Shown piece by piece: positions 1 through 9,662 of a DNA stretch of 64,000 nucleotides. A model generated the notes under the pieces. It had not been told where the DNA came from. It saw only the letters and a list, made by a program, of their open reading frames with translations, and did not search any database. The DNA is from Acidobacteriota bacterium (lineage in GTDB: Bacteria; Acidobacteriota; Blastocatellia; Pyrinomonadales; Pyrinomonadaceae). A program made the position numbers and the translations under genes. How positions within the stretch are numbered: position 1 is the stretch's first letter; every line of letters starts with the position of its first letter. The stretch covers positions 310,001 through 374,000 of the forward strand of contig JAIVJV010000008.1 in NCBI GenBank assembly GCA_020199835.1. Direction: 5' to 3'.

Positions 1-938
1 AAGCCGTACAGATAATCGCCGACGAGAATCGAGCTGCTGTGATGGTTGCGCATGTCTTTTGTGAAGTAGATCTCCTGCGCCTGACCGTCCGCTTTGATCT
101 CCACCACGCCGCCACCCGTTCCGTAGTCGGAAGAGATGAACACGCGATTGCCACGCGCAACCGGCGTCGCGACGTTAGCAGTACGATTTGAGGGCTTGCC
201 GTACTCCCACAGGAGGCGTCCGTCGTTGACGTCGAGGCCCACGGCGCGCTGGGCCGTGAAGAACACGACCTGTGTGCCGCCGTTCACCTGTAACGGAATC
301 GCTGACGAATAACCTGCTTCATCGCTCTGACTCTTCCAAATAACAGCACCGTTGTCCTTGTTGAGCGCTACGATCGACGCGTTACGGCCGCCGGCATTTA
401 CCAGCACCTTGTTTCCTAACACGAGGGGCGATTCGCTGATGCCCCACGTGATGTTCGATCCGCCAAACTCCTGCAACACATTCTTGGACCACACGATCTT
501 GCCGGTCCTGGCGTCGAGAGAAGACAAGTCACCGTTGCCCCCGAGCGCGTAAACGCGATTGCCTTCAACGGTCGGCGTACCGCGTGGACCATTGCCGCGA
601 TCGTTGCGAAACGCGCCGCCATGCGGAGTAGCCCAAGCTTCTTTTCCGTTCGCGATGTCAAACGCGATCACGTACTCGCGGTCGCCGCGCAAGCCCATCG
701 TGTACAACCGGCCATTTGCAATCGCGAATGAGGAGTAGCCGTTGCCCGCGCCACTCGATTTCCAGAGCAATGGCGGACCTTCTGCCGGCCATTGCTTGAG
801 CAGCCCCGTTTCTTTAGAGACGCCGTCGCGGTTTGGACCACGCCACTGCGGCCAGTTCGCGCCGGCCTGGGCCATCACCTGGCCGGCCAAGGCAAACAAC
901 AACACCAATCCGGATAAAATTACCCGCTTGCTTTTCAT
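1..938 (-). CDS. Secreted PQQ-like beta-propeller protein (3' end beyond window)
   Basis: An open frame enters from the left edge and starts at the ATG at 936-938, preceded by GGAGAT. About 312 residues are visible. The first 24 or so form a signal peptide (KR, then a Leu/Val/Ala core, ending MAQA), followed by the W-P-Q-W-R-G-P-N-R-D-G motif that opens most propellers in this window. The rest holds repeated blade motifs of the type 'Asp-x-x-[TN]-G-[KR]-x-x-W', as in DIANGKEAW and DARTGKIVW. The protein is probably periplasmic or surface-exposed. Its closest relative by eye is the protein at 22949-24379, which shares the same early segment (YSSFAIANGR versus FASFAIADGR). The family is often annotated PQQ-binding-like or BamB-like; I see no evidence that PQQ is bound. 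The C-terminus lies outside the window. Confidence 0.88.
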   Translation of the reverse strand, partial: MKSKRVILSGLVLLFALAGQVMAQAGANWPQWRGPNRDGVSKETGLLKQWPAEGPPLLWKSSGAGNGYSSFAIANGRLYTMGLRGDREYVIAFDIANGKEAWATPHGGAFRNDRGNGPRGTPTVEGNRVYALGGNGDLSSLDARTGKIVWSKNVLQEFGGSNITWGISESPLVLGNKVLVNAGGRNASIVALNKDNGAVIWKSQSDEAGYSSAIPLQVNGGTQVVFFTAQRAVGLDVNDGRLLWEYGKPSNRTANVATPVARGNRVFISSDYGTGGGVVEIKADGQAQEIYFTKDMRNHHSSSILVGDYLYG

Positions 939-994
939 GTTTCAGATCTCCTTCGTGTTTTTTCGAACGTCGGCGGGGAGACACGAAAGAACCA

Positions 995-1444
995 CTACGA
1001 TTGTGGTTTGAAATAAAGTACCAATCCGCCACCCACCGCCGCGAGCACAAAACCGAGATACAGCAGTGGATTCGGCGAAGTCTTCGGCGGATGAAGCCAC
1101 ATCGAATAGAGCACGTTGACGAGTGGCGCTCCGGCGAATACCAGCGGCATTACATACGTCGGCAGTCCGCCTGAACGGAAAGCGAAGATGATGCAGACGG
1201 CGCCCGCTGCGCCCAGCATTCCTGCGATCGTCGCGCCGACCGAGCCTTTCATCGAGAAGCCGTTCAACTGGCCCTGCGATGAAAGTGTGATCACGGGCAC
1301 CAGCACGCCGATCAAAAAATAAGCGACACCCACACACAACAAGGCACGCATTGGATTACCGAGCTCTACTTGTCCGCGGTGCAAAGCAGGGCCGTAAAGT
1401 CCCCACGACAAAGCGGCGCCGAGAGCAAAAAGGATCCAGAGCAT
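995..1444 (-). CDS. Small multispanning membrane protein, DMT-transporter-like half
   Basis: The product has 149 residues. The ATG at 1444 follows a strong GGAGGT ribosome site. Hydrophobic stretches at about residues 2-20, 33-52, 70-88, 95-112 and 124-143 predict five membrane helices. The pattern of small residues and the Leu-Gly-x-x-Leu-Ala-x-x-Gly-Gly ending resemble one repeat of the drug/metabolite (EamA-like) transporter superfamily, whose full members have ten helices. The protein could therefore work as a dimer of halves, but the substrate cannot be inferred. The gene lies downstream of nothing obvious on its strand and 56 bp upstream of the truncated propeller gene, with which it may be co-transcribed. 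Confidence 0.75.
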   Translation of the reverse strand: MLWILFALGAALSWGLYGPALHRGQVELGNPMRALLCVGVAYFLIGVLVPVITLSSQGQLNGFSMKGSVGATIAGMLGAAGAVCIIFAFRSGGLPTYVMPLVFAGAPLVNVLYSMWLHPPKTSPNPLLYLGFVLAAVGGGLVLYFKPQS

Positions 1445-1652
1445 TAAGACCTCCGAAGGTGATCTATCTACGGTTTTAGCTGAAACTCCGAAAACTGTTT
1501 TTCCGTACTTCCAACAACTCTTTGAATCCGGGCATTCTAGCAGTCAGTTTCCAAATTTGAATAGACAATTAGCATAATAGAAAACGATTTGCTAAGGTCT
1601 GCGAAATCACGCACCGGTTTTCTACAAAATTCCGAACCAGGAGTCTTGAATC

Positions 1653-4600
1653 TTGAAGTCGAACCATCGAGTCCTCTTCGTAATCGCTCTGTCACTGTTG
1701 TTCACCGTGCCCGCGTTGGCCCAAACGTATCGCGCTTCGATCCGCGGAATTGTTTACGACCCGAATCAGGCGACGGTCGCGGGCGCCACCATTATGTTGA
1801 AGAACCGGGAGACCGGCGAGACGCGCACCACCATCAGTGCGGACGATGGGTCTTATGCAATCACGTCCATTCCGCCTGGTCAGTATACGCTTCATATCGA
1901 GCGGACGAGCTTCAAGGCAAGCATGAAGTCGATCAAGCTGCTGGTGAACGAAGAGCGTCGTGAAGACGTGACGCTTGACATCGGCAGCCCGGATGTCATG
2001 GTAAGTAATGTGGATATCGAAGCGGAGGGGTTGAAAAAAGAAGCTGCTTCGCTTGGTACAGTGATCGAAAACCGTCACGTGACGGAACTGCCGCTCGATG
2101 GCCGAAACTTTTACGAACTCAGTTTGCTGGTTCCAGGTGCTGTGCCACCGGCGCAAGGTTCGGCTGGTTCGGCGCGCGGTGATTTTTCGTTCAGCGTCAA
2201 CGGCGCGCGTGAAGACGCAAATAATTTCCTTCTCGATGGCGTTTACAACATCGATCCCAAACTCAACACGTTTGGCGTGCGTCCTTCAGTTGATGCGATT
2301 CGCGAGTTTGAAATGTTGACCAGCACTTACGACGCATCGTTTGGACGCAATCCGGGCGCGCAGATCAACGTCATCCTCAACTCGGGTTCAAACGACGTCC
2401 ACGGTGCGGTGTTTGGATTTCATCGCAACGCTGCGTTTGATGCGCGCAACTTCTTCGCACCTGCCGGCGAGGGGAAACCTAAATACATTCGCAACCAGTA
2501 TGGTGGCGCGATTGGTGGACCAATCGTGCGCGATCGCACGTTCTTCTTTGCCGATTACGAGGGCACGCGCTCCCGCGAAGGAATTACGCGCATCACCAAC
2601 GTTCCGACTGCGGCAGAACGCGAAGGTGATTTCTCACAAAGTGTTTTTGGTGTTCCGACTAACCCGTTTACAGGCCAGCCGTTCGAGGGCGGTGTGATTC
2701 CGTCGTTCTTTATCAACCCGGTCGGACGTGCGATTGCTGCGCTTTATCCACTTCCAAATCGCGATGTGCCGTTTCAGAACTTTGTTTCGTCGCCGACGCA
2801 ACGGGATGACAACGACAGCTTTGACGCGCGTATCGATCACCGGCTGAACGACAAGGCGGATCTGACGTTCAGATACAGTTTTGGGGATCGCAATCTGTTT
2901 GAGCCGTTTACCGGCGCCGCGTTTTCGCTCGTGCCGGGTTTTGGCGATACCGTCAAGCGGCGCAGTCAGAACGGCATGGGCGCCTTCACGCTCGTGCTCA
3001 CGCCAAATCTGGTGAACGAAACGCGCGTTGCCTTTAGTCGCGTAGCGGCTTCAGTGACGCAGGAGGCGAGTGTTCTTAATTCGCAAGTCGGACTGCCAAC
3101 GATCTCGCCGCGCGAGCGTGATCTCGGGTTGAGCTTCATCACCGTGACCGGCTTTTCGCCGTTGGGCGACGAGGGCAATAATCCGCAAAAGAGTGTGACC
3201 AACGTTTACCAGGTGCTGAACAACGCGAGTTATGTTCACGGAGATCACATCATCAAGTTCGGTCTCGATTTTCGTTTCTCGCAACAGAACGCCTTTCGTG
3301 ATGTTGAGTCACGCGGACGTTTGCAGTTCTCGCCATTCTTAACGCTCACGAACAACGCGCTTGCTGATTTGTTGCTCGGCTTTCCGTTGCTCACGAGTGT
3401 CGCGCGGGTTGATAATCCGCAGCAGATTCGCACTGAGAGTTACAACTTCTTCATCAACGACAGTTTTCGGGTGACACCGCGGCTGACGCTGATCGGCGGA
3501 TTGCGTTATGAGTACAACTCGCCGCCGGTGGATAAAGACGATCGCGCGAATGTTTATGATGTGACGACGCGTTCCCTCGTGCAGGTGGGAACAAATGGCG
3601 TCCCGCGCAGTGGATTTGAGGCCGACAAGAACAACTTCGCGCCGCGTGTTGGGGTTGCATGGACCATCGGCGATGATCAGTTGACAGTCCTGCGTGGCGG
3701 CTACGGTGTTTACTACGATCAGTCGCCGCTCGCGCCCGCTGAAGCGCTCTACTTCAACTCGCCGTTTTTCGACAACAACATCTTCTTCTCGCTTCCGGGA
3801 TTGCCGCTGACGTTGAACGATCCGTTCCCGTCGTTTTTCCCGTTCCCGCTGCCTGATTCGGCGCTCGCGATTCAACGAGATCTGCGCACCGGTTATATGC
3901 AGCACTGGAATCTCAACGTCCAACGCCAACTTGGTGAGCGAGGCGTGATCGAGCTCGCGTACGTTGGTTCGAAGGGAACAAAGCTTTTGACCGCGCGAGA
4001 CATCAATCAGCCGCAGCCGAGTGTGTTGCCGCCCGGATTGCCATTCGCGCCGCGGCCGGATCCGCGGTTTGATGATATCGACTTGCTGGAATCGCGGGCC
4101 AACTCGAATTACAACGCACTGCAAGCGCGTTTTCAGCAGCGGCTCGCACGTGGCTTTACGGCGCTCGCTTCGTACACGTGGTCCAAGTCGCTTGACGACG
4201 CTTCGAATTTCTTCAGCAGCGCCGGTGATCCGAACTTTCCGCAAAACAGTTACAACGCGGCGGCTGAGCGGGGTCGCTCGAACTTTGATGTGCGGCATCG
4301 GTTGTCGGTGAGTTACACGTATGCGCTGCCGTTTGGCAGGGGACGGCAGTTTCTCGATGGCGACAACTGGGGTTCGGTGCTTTTAAGTGGATGGGAAACG
4401 GCCGGCATCATCACCGTTCAATCCGGCAGACCGTTCACGGTGGCGCTGTTGCCTGAGATCGACAACAGCGGTACCGGTAGATCGATTCTCGGTTTTGGCG
4501 CTAACGATCGTCCGAATCTTGTCGGTAATCCGGAGCTTTCGAATCCGACGACGGGCCAATGGTTCAACACGGGTGCGTTCGCGTTTCCAGCACCGGGCAC

Positions 4601-4844
4601 GTTTGGCAATGCGGGGCGCAACATTCTTGATGGGCCCGGTTTTCAGAACGTGAACGTCTCGTTGATGAAGAACACGCCGCTGGGCGAACGGGTGAATCTT
4701 CAGTTCCGCGTCGAGGCGTTTAATCTCTTCAACCATCCGAACTTTAACTTGCCGGACAACTTTCTCGGCTCGCCAACGTTCGGACGGATCACCTCCGCCC
4801 GCGACCCACGGCATATACAGTTTGGGTTAAAGCTGCTGTTTTGA
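1653..4844 (+). CDS. TonB-dependent receptor, Oar-like, with carboxypeptidase-regulatory domain
   Basis: A 1063-residue outer-membrane protein. The chosen start is TTG at 1653, with AGGAG at 1639-1643; no ATG gives a signal peptide. Residues 1-23 form the signal peptide (ends ALAQ). Residues about 27-110 are a CarboxypepD_reg beta-sandwich ([17 protein letters not shown]). A plug domain follows (about 125-235, with [11 protein letters not shown] and [14 protein letters not shown]), then a long beta-barrel ending in the terminal phenylalanine of an outer-membrane beta-barrel (LKLLF). This architecture is typical of the Oar/SusC-like receptors of Acidobacteriota, which import large substrates such as oligosaccharides or peptides using TonB energy. 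It stands alone here, with no SusD-like partner beside it, so the substrate is unknown. Confidence 0.93.
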   Translation: MKSNHRVLFVIALSLLFTVPALAQTYRASIRGIVYDPNQATVAGATIMLKNRETGETRTTISADDGSYAITSIPPGQYTLHIERTSFKASMKSIKLLVNEERREDVTLDIGSPDVMVSNVDIEAEGLKKEAASLGTVIENRHVTELPLDGRNFYELSLLVPGAVPPAQGSAGSARGDFSFSVNGAREDANNFLLDGVYNIDPKLNTFGVRPSVDAIREFEMLTSTYDASFGRNPGAQINVILNSGSNDVHGAVFGFHRNAAFDARNFFAPAGEGKPKYIRNQYGGAIGGPIVRDRTFFFADYEGTRSREGITRITNVPTAAEREGDFSQSVFGVPTNPFTGQPFEGGVIPSFFINPVGRAIAALYPLPNRDVPFQNFVSSPTQRDDNDSFDARIDHRLNDKADLTFRYSFGDRNLFEPFTGAAFSLVPGFGDTVKRRSQNGMGAFTLVLTPNLVNETRVAFSRVAASVTQEASVLNSQVGLPTISPRERDLGLSFITVTGFSPLGDEGNNPQKSVTNVYQVLNNASYVHGDHIIKFGLDFRFSQQNAFRDVESRGRLQFSPFLTLTNNALADLLLGFPLLTSVARVDNPQQIRTESYNFFINDSFRVTPRLTLIGGLRYEYNSPPVDKDDRANVYDVTTRSLVQVGTNGVPRSGFEADKNNFAPRVGVAWTIGDDQLTVLRGGYGVYYDQSPLAPAEALYFNSPFFDNNIFFSLPGLPLTLNDPFPSFFPFPLPDSALAIQRDLRTGYMQHWNLNVQRQLGERGVIELAYVGSKGTKLLTARDINQPQPSVLPPGLPFAPRPDPRFDDIDLLESRANSNYNALQARFQQRLARGFTALASYTWSKSLDDASNFFSSAGDPNFPQNSYNAAAERGRSNFDVRHRLSVSYTYALPFGRGRQFLDGDNWGSVLLSGWETAGIITVQSGRPFTVALLPEIDNSGTGRSILGFGANDRPNLVGNPELSNPTTGQWFNTGAFAFPAPGTFGNAGRNILDGPGFQNVNVSLMKNTPLGERVNLQFRVEAFNLFNHPNFNLPDNFLGSPTFGRITSARDPRHIQFGLKLLF

Positions 4845-4853
4845 GGATTAGAC

Positions 4854-4887
4854 CGAAGGCCCCTAAGAGGGGCCGTTTCGGCCTTCG
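4854..4887. terminator. Nested inverted repeat between convergent genes
   Basis: CGAAGGCC at 4854-4861 pairs with GGCCTTCG at 4880-4887. An alternative inner hairpin pairs GGCCCC (4858-4863) with GGGGCC (4869-4874). It sits just after the stop of the TonB receptor and contains the stop codon of the convergent coiled-coil gene. There is no T-run on the plus side. A bidirectional terminator is likely but not proven. Confidence 0.5.
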
Positions 4888-5402
4888 ATGATGATGTCGA
4901 TGAGGGCGCTTACTCGTTCGTCAGCGTGAGCCTGCGCCACGGCAAGGGCGCTTACTCGTTCGTCAGCGTGAGCCTGCGTCACGGCAAGGGCGCTTACTCG
5001 TTCGTCAGCGTGAGCCTGCGTCACGGCAAGGGCGCTTACTCGTTCGTCAGCGTGAGCCTGCGTCACGGCAAGGGCGCTTACTCGTTCGTCAGCGTGGGCT
5101 CGCGCTTCCTCTGCGCGGGCCTGCGCTTCGGCAAGATGAGCCATACTTGCTTCCAGAGCTGCACTTTTCGTCTCGAGCGCGGTGCTCCTGGTCTCGAGTG
5201 CGGTAACTCTGAACTCTCCGTTGTCCATTCGTTCTTCAGCGATTCTCGCTAGCTCAACTAAGTCCTTAAAGGACTGTCGCAGCTCGGCGAGCCGTGGCTG
5301 ATTTCGAATTCGCTCTTCTTGAAGTTGCTCTAGGTGAGCAGTCATCCGGGCCTGCTGCTGGAGAATGAAATCCATTGTGCGTTGTCGTTCTTCGTTGGTC
5401 AT
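4863..5402 (-). CDS. Coiled-coil protein with 14-residue tandem repeats
   Basis: The product has 179 residues. ATG at 5402 is chosen because GGGAG lies just upstream; an in-frame start at 5450 would add 16 residues without a site. There is no signal peptide or membrane segment, so it is probably cytoplasmic. The N-terminal half is charged and predicted helical (residues 1-60). It is followed by short heptad-like units (TALETRSTALETKSAALE) and then five near-identical copies of a 14-residue block, ADERVSALAVTQAH, ending IDIIIEGRNGPS. The whole protein should form an elongated coiled coil. I do not recognise a named family. The repeat block is encoded by a DNA minisatellite, so length may vary between strains. 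Confidence 0.78.
   Translation of the reverse strand: MTNEERQRTMDFILQQQARMTAHLEQLQEERIRNQPRLAELRQSFKDLVELARIAEERMDNGEFRVTALETRSTALETKSAALEASMAHLAEAQARAEEARAHADERVSALAVTQAHADERVSALAVTQAHADERVSALAVTQAHADERVSALAVAQAHADERVSALIDIIIEGRNGPS
4906..5097. repeat. 42-bp minisatellite, four full units plus a partial fifth
   Basis: Units begin at 4906, 4948, 4990, 5032 and 5074; the fifth is cut at about 5097. Units 2-4 appear identical and unit 1 differs by a single base (C for T). The 42-bp period equals 14 codons, so copy-number change keeps the minus-strand gene in frame. Confidence 0.95.
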
Positions 5403-5481
5403 TATGCGCTCCCAAGTGTGAGGTTGAACTGCTTGAGCGCATACTACCACAACGCACGGTATTTTAAAGGGACGGCACAGA

Positions 5482-6846
5482 TTAATCGGCGCCGTCCGTT
5501 TGAACCTGTGAGCGGTCGTCGAAGGAGTTGTATTTCGCAGTTAACAGCAGCTCCGACTCTTCACCCGTCGGCATCTGCGGCACGAGCGTTCCATCGAGCT
5601 GCTCGTAAAGCGGTGGCGGAATTTCAGCAAACTCCGACATCGGCCCATACACGGCATCAACGCCTTCCTTGAACACGTCGCCGATCAGCAAGTTGATGAT
5701 GTGGAATCGCTCGTCAGGATACTTCCGCAGAAATCCCGAAAAGCTGAACCCGTCGTTGTAGAACGCATAGACCAGCTTGCGCATCGACTCAATTCCGCGA
5801 TCGAGTTTCGTCTGATACTGTCCAAGCCTCGCAGCGGAAAAGTCGTCATGCTGGAAGGCATCGTGAATCGCATCCGTTGCCAACTCCGCCATCTTCAACG
5901 CCAGCAACACGCCTGACGAGTAGATCGGATCGAGAAACCCGTAAGCGTCGCCGATGATGATGAAACCGTTACCCGCGTTGTGTTTTGAACGATACGAGTA
6001 ATCGAGAATCGAGTAGATCTTGTCAACGCGTTCACCACCCGCAACGCGCTTCGCACACGGTGGACACTTTGCGATCTCCTCCTCGAAGATCTTCGCGAGA
6101 TCCTGGCCGCGACCTTTCAGCAAGTAATCGGGATTCGCAACGATACCGACACTCGTAATGTCGTCTTCGAGCGGAATGTACCAGAACCAACCGCCGCTAC
6201 CGTGTTCAGTGCGCAGCACGAGCGTGGCGCCGCCATTAAGATCCGGTTCGCGGTGCGCGCCTTTGAAGTACGAATACAGCACCGCTTTCTTGAGCTTCGG
6301 ATCGCGCACGCGCCAGCGAAACTTGTTTGACAGCATCGCCATCTGGCCGGTCGCGTCAACCACGACTTTCGCGTAGAACTTCTCGCGCGAACCGTCCTGC
6401 ATCTGGACTTCTACTCCTATGGCGCGATCACCTTCAAACAACACCTGCTTGACGAGCACACCCTGATGGACCGTCGCGCCTTGGTCGGCCGCATGATCGA
6501 TCAGCAGATGATCAAACTTCGCCCGCGTCACCTGCCACGTAACCGCGCTCTCGTGATGCACAGCCTCAAAGAAATAGAACGGGCGCGACTCCTTACCCGC
6601 AGCGTTCGCAAACTGCACGCTGTACTTCCGCACAAACGGACTGTCCGTGAGCTTCTCGAGAATGCCCATGCGCCGGAAGGTCCAGTAAGTGTCGGTCATC
6701 AGCGATTCGCCGATGTGATGACGGGGAAAGATTTCTTTTTCAAACAGGATGACTTGACGCCCTTCGCGCGCCAGCATACTGGCCACCGAACTTCCGGCAG
6801 GCCCACCACCCATTACTATCACGTCGTAAGTATTATTTGTGCTCAT
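5482..6846 (-). CDS. FAD-dependent oxidoreductase, flavin-halogenase-like
   Basis: A 454-residue flavoprotein. The dinucleotide-binding motif G-G-G-P-A-G-S lies at residues 13-19, followed by the FPRHHIGES segment (40-48) and GD at 299-300 near the C-terminal FAD contact. Residues 220-225 read W-F-W-Y-I-P, matching the W-x-W-x-I-P signature of flavin-dependent halogenases. Lys74, in VRKYSVQF, is placed where the catalytic lysine of that family might fall; this last point is my inference. The family also contains hydroxylases and geranylgeranyl-reductase-like enzymes, so halogenation is only one possibility. The start overlaps the stop of the upstream radical-SAM gene by 4 bp (ATGA), so the two are translationally coupled and probably act on one substrate. 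Confidence 0.85.
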   Translation of the reverse strand: MSTNNTYDVIVMGGGPAGSSVASMLAREGRQVILFEKEIFPRHHIGESLMTDTYWTFRRMGILEKLTDSPFVRKYSVQFANAAGKESRPFYFFEAVHHESAVTWQVTRAKFDHLLIDHAADQGATVHQGVLVKQVLFEGDRAIGVEVQMQDGSREKFYAKVVVDATGQMAMLSNKFRWRVRDPKLKKAVLYSYFKGAHREPDLNGGATLVLRTEHGSGGWFWYIPLEDDITSVGIVANPDYLLKGRGQDLAKIFEEEIAKCPPCAKRVAGGERVDKIYSILDYSYRSKHNAGNGFIIIGDAYGFLDPIYSSGVLLALKMAELATDAIHDAFQHDDFSAARLGQYQTKLDRGIESMRKLVYAFYNDGFSFSGFLRKYPDERFHIINLLIGDVFKEGVDAVYGPMSEFAEIPPPLYEQLDGTLVPQMPTGEESELLLTAKYNSFDDRSQVQTDGAD

Positions 6847-8156
6847 GCGTAGCGTACGGTTCTCAATTCAGGTTCAAAAAACTCCAGCAGGAAATGATCG
6901 ACTTCCAACAGCCCGCGTCGTGTCAAACGAATCGTTCCATTGTCGCGTTGCAAAACGCTCTTGTCTTCGAGGTCTTCATAAACTGGTCGAAACTCTTCCC
7001 AAACGTCAACGCCAAACTTCCTGCGAAAATAACCAGTGTCGAGTATTCCAGTTTTCAGTTGCAGCACCATCTCGCGAATCAATCGCTGTTTTGGCGTCAG
7101 CGAGACGGCCCGATAAATCGGCAGGCGGTCTTCGTTAAGGATGCGCACATAGTCCTCGAAGTTGTGTGCGTTCTGAAAATTAACGCCGGAAAAGTGCGAA
7201 AATGACGAAACACCGATCCCGATCATGTCGCCGCCGTGCCACAGCGCGTCGCGGTAAATAAACCGGCAGGTCTTCTTTTTCGTGGCGACAATGTCAGTGC
7301 CCGCGATTTCGTAGCCGCGCGCCAAAAACTGCTCGAAAGCATAATTCAGCCACCCGCGTTTCGTGGGCCAGTCGGCGATTGGCGACGTGATGCCCTTCTT
7401 CAATATGTCCTGCGAAATGACGGTGTTATAGGGCAACTCCATCTGATAGATCGTGACCGAATCCGGCTCGAGTTCAACCGCACGGCGCACAGTCTCGCGC
7501 CACTTTTCTTCAGTCTCGCCAATCATTCCCGCGATCAGATCGATATTGATCTGCGGAAAATCGACTTCGCGCGCCCACTGATATGCACGATAAATTTCCG
7601 GCGACAGATGCGCGCGTCCATTCGCGGCGAGAACCTCATCGTCGAAGTGTTCGATACCAAGACTCAGGCGGGTGACGCCGATGTCTTTCAGCGTCTCAAG
7701 CTTGTTTTTGTTCAGCGTACCGGGCTCGCACTCAAACGTGACTTCTTCTGCGTTAGCCCAACTCACGTGACGATTCAAACCCTCGACGAGATAACGCAGT
7801 TGCTTCTCACTGATATAGGAGGGAGTGCCGCCGCCGAAGTAAGCAAACCGCAGTTGTCGTCCCTGAAAAGCAGCGGTGCGGCTGTAGAGTTCGTTCTCTT
7901 TGATCAGCGTGTCGAGATAGACCTCGATCTCTGAAGATTTCTTGTCGGTGTAGACTTTGAAATAACAGAAGTGACAACGCTTGCGACAGAACGGTATGTG
8001 AAGGTATAGACCCAGCGGATCTTCTACGCGCGCAGGTTGCGCCAACGCATCGAGGGCTTGGGAAACATACTCGGCTTTCCACTGGGAGAACGGTGGGTAA
8101 TTCGAGACAAAATAATTTCCGACTTCAGTTCTGGTTTGCGAAACTTCTACAGTCAT
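6843..8156 (-). CDS. HemN/HemW-like radical SAM protein
   Basis: The product has 437 residues. The cluster-binding motif C-x3-C-x2-C is at Cys57, Cys61 and Cys64 (HIPFCRKRCHFC), and the SAM-binding GGGTP is at 108-112. The C-terminal part (about 340-430) resembles the HemN C-domain. The residue after the third cysteine is Tyr-Phe, unlike the Cys-x-Cys of true coproporphyrinogen dehydrogenase, so haem synthesis is not assured. Related proteins include HemW haem chaperones and class C radical-SAM methylases of natural-product pathways. The first gene of a two-gene operon, it overlaps the halogenase-like gene by 4 bp and diverges from the antiporter gene with 85 bp between. Confidence 0.88.
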   Translation of the reverse strand: MTVEVSQTRTEVGNYFVSNYPPFSQWKAEYVSQALDALAQPARVEDPLGLYLHIPFCRKRCHFCYFKVYTDKKSSEIEVYLDTLIKENELYSRTAAFQGRQLRFAYFGGGTPSYISEKQLRYLVEGLNRHVSWANAEEVTFECEPGTLNKNKLETLKDIGVTRLSLGIEHFDDEVLAANGRAHLSPEIYRAYQWAREVDFPQINIDLIAGMIGETEEKWRETVRRAVELEPDSVTIYQMELPYNTVISQDILKKGITSPIADWPTKRGWLNYAFEQFLARGYEIAGTDIVATKKKTCRFIYRDALWHGGDMIGIGVSSFSHFSGVNFQNAHNFEDYVRILNEDRLPIYRAVSLTPKQRLIREMVLQLKTGILDTGYFRRKFGVDVWEEFRPVYEDLEDKSVLQRDNGTIRLTRRGLLEVDHFLLEFFEPELRTVRYA

Positions 8157-8203
8157 GAATTAAGCAAATTAGCATCATCCGCGCCGGATCAGCAATTGGG
8201 CTG

Positions 8204-8209
8204 TATAAT
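8204..8209 (+). promoter_or_regulatory. Possible -10 element for the antiporter gene
   Basis: A perfect TATAAT lies 32 bp before the proposed start codon at 8242, within the 85-bp divergent gap. No good -35 hexamer is seen 16-18 bp upstream, so the assignment rests on the -10 alone. Confidence 0.35.
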
Positions 8210-8241
8210 CTCTCGGTACTACGCGCGGATCAATTCCTGGG

Positions 8242-9648
8242 TTGCACATGCCGTCAGGCTTCAGTTTTTCGGATCGCAAGCACTATTTCATCTACGTTCT
8301 CATGCTGCTGTTCTTCTTGGCCGCAGTACCGCTAATTCTCTGGCTGGGACCCACGTCCCCACAGACAGACGCCGGCACTTCTGGATCTTCTTTGACGACC
8401 GTCCTGTGGCAAAACTTCCGTTCCCCGTTCGGCATTCTGCTTGTGCAGATCGTGGTGATACTCCTCGTGGCGGGAGCGTTCAGTCGCCTGTTCAGAAAAA
8501 TTGGCCAGCCGCCAGTGATGGGCGAGATGGTAGCCGGCATCATCCTCGGTCCGTCGGTGCTGGGATTCTTCTTTCCGGAGGCCATGTCGTTTGTGTTCCC
8601 TGCTCCGTCGTTGGAAACACTGCGGCTCCTGAGCCAGATCGGCGTCGTGCTCTTCATGTTTGTCGTGGGAATGGAACTGAACGTCAGGCACGTAAAGGAG
8701 AAGGGTTCGGCCGCGGTGATGATCAGTCACGCGAGCATCGTCGTGCCTTTTGTTCTCGGCACGGCGCTGTCGTTGTTTCTGTATCGCGATCTCGCGCCGC
8801 CGGGAACCTCGTTCACTGCCTTTGCGTTATTCATCGGGGTCGCGATGAGCATCACCGCCTTTCCGGTGCTCGCCCGGATTTTGGAAGACCGCAATCTCAC
8901 GCAAACGGATCTGGGTTCGATCGCACTGACATGCGCAGCGGTTGACGACGTCACCGCGTGGTGCATCCTGGCCCTCGTAATCGCACTCGTTCAGGCGAGC
9001 GGTGTCGCCGTTTCGTTGGTCACTCTCGTTTTCACGATCCTGTTTGCCGCGGCGATGATCTTTTTAATACGCCCGCAGTTGCGCCGCTTGGTGAAACAGG
9101 CGACCGGTTCGCACGTTCACACACGGCGAGTGATAGCTGGCGTCCTCGCGTTTGTATTAATGTCGGCGCTGATCACGGAGACGATCGGGATTCACGCACT
9201 ATTCGGCGCTTTTATCGCCGGCGTTGTTATGCCACCATCAGCGGATTTCCGGATGTTTCTTCGGGAGAAGCTGGAAGCGTTTAGTGCGGCGGCGCTGCTG
9301 CCACTGTTCTTTGCGTTCACGGGCTTACGGACGCAGATCAGTTTATTGAACGATTGGCAGAGTTGGGCGCTCTGCGGTGTAATTATCTTAGTGGCGATCG
9401 CCGGCAAGCTCGGCGGCAGCATGCTGATGAGCCGCGTGACCGGCATGAACTGGTCGCGATCATTTTCGATTGGCGTGTTAATGAACACGCGTGGATTAGT
9501 TGAACTGGTCGTGCTGAATATTGGCTACGATCTTGGTATTCTCTCGGGACGCATCTTTGCAATGATGGTGTTGATGGCGCTGGTCACAACCTTTATGACC
9601 GGACCGTTGCTCTCGCTGGTCAACATTCGAGCAAAAGGAACTACTTAA
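8242..9648 (+). CDS. Kef-type cation:proton antiporter (CPA2)
   Basis: A 468-residue integral membrane protein. The start is TTG at 8242 or ATG at 8248 (M-H-M); neither has a clear ribosome site. About thirteen hydrophobic segments span residues 12-460. The conserved segments VMGEMVAGIILGPS (about 93-106) and FVVGMELN (about 138-145) match the Na+/H+ exchanger domain (PF00999) of the CPA2 family. No C-terminal TrkA-N domain follows, so regulation by NAD or glutathione adducts as in KefB/KefC is not expected. Its likely role is monovalent-cation/proton exchange at the inner membrane. The secreted-protein gene follows 14 bp later and is probably co-transcribed. Confidence 0.9.
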   Translation: MHMPSGFSFSDRKHYFIYVLMLLFFLAAVPLILWLGPTSPQTDAGTSGSSLTTVLWQNFRSPFGILLVQIVVILLVAGAFSRLFRKIGQPPVMGEMVAGIILGPSVLGFFFPEAMSFVFPAPSLETLRLLSQIGVVLFMFVVGMELNVRHVKEKGSAAVMISHASIVVPFVLGTALSLFLYRDLAPPGTSFTAFALFIGVAMSITAFPVLARILEDRNLTQTDLGSIALTCAAVDDVTAWCILALVIALVQASGVAVSLVTLVFTILFAAAMIFLIRPQLRRLVKQATGSHVHTRRVIAGVLAFVLMSALITETIGIHALFGAFIAGVVMPPSADFRMFLREKLEAFSAAALLPLFFAFTGLRTQISLLNDWQSWALCGVIILVAIAGKLGGSMLMSRVTGMNWSRSFSIGVLMNTRGLVELVVLNIGYDLGILSGRIFAMMVLMALVTTFMTGPLLSLVNIRAKGTT

Positions 9649-9662
9649 TAAGGAGAACTGCA

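Noticed and set aside
1557-1578. Possible promoter TTGAAT / CATAAT before TonB receptor 1
   Set aside because: The spacer is about 10 bases, far too short for a sigma-70 promoter.
3339-4298. 319-residue minus-strand frame
   Set aside because: Antisense to the TonB receptor gene; the protein is Arg-rich with no signals and follows the third-position GC of the true gene.
4906-5097. Possible CRISPR array
   Set aside because: The period is 42 bp with no spacer between units, it lies in frame within a coding gene, and no cas genes are nearby.
7236-7934. 232-residue plus-strand frame
   Set aside because: Antisense to the radical-SAM gene, whose motifs are intact; no ribosome site or recognisable domain.
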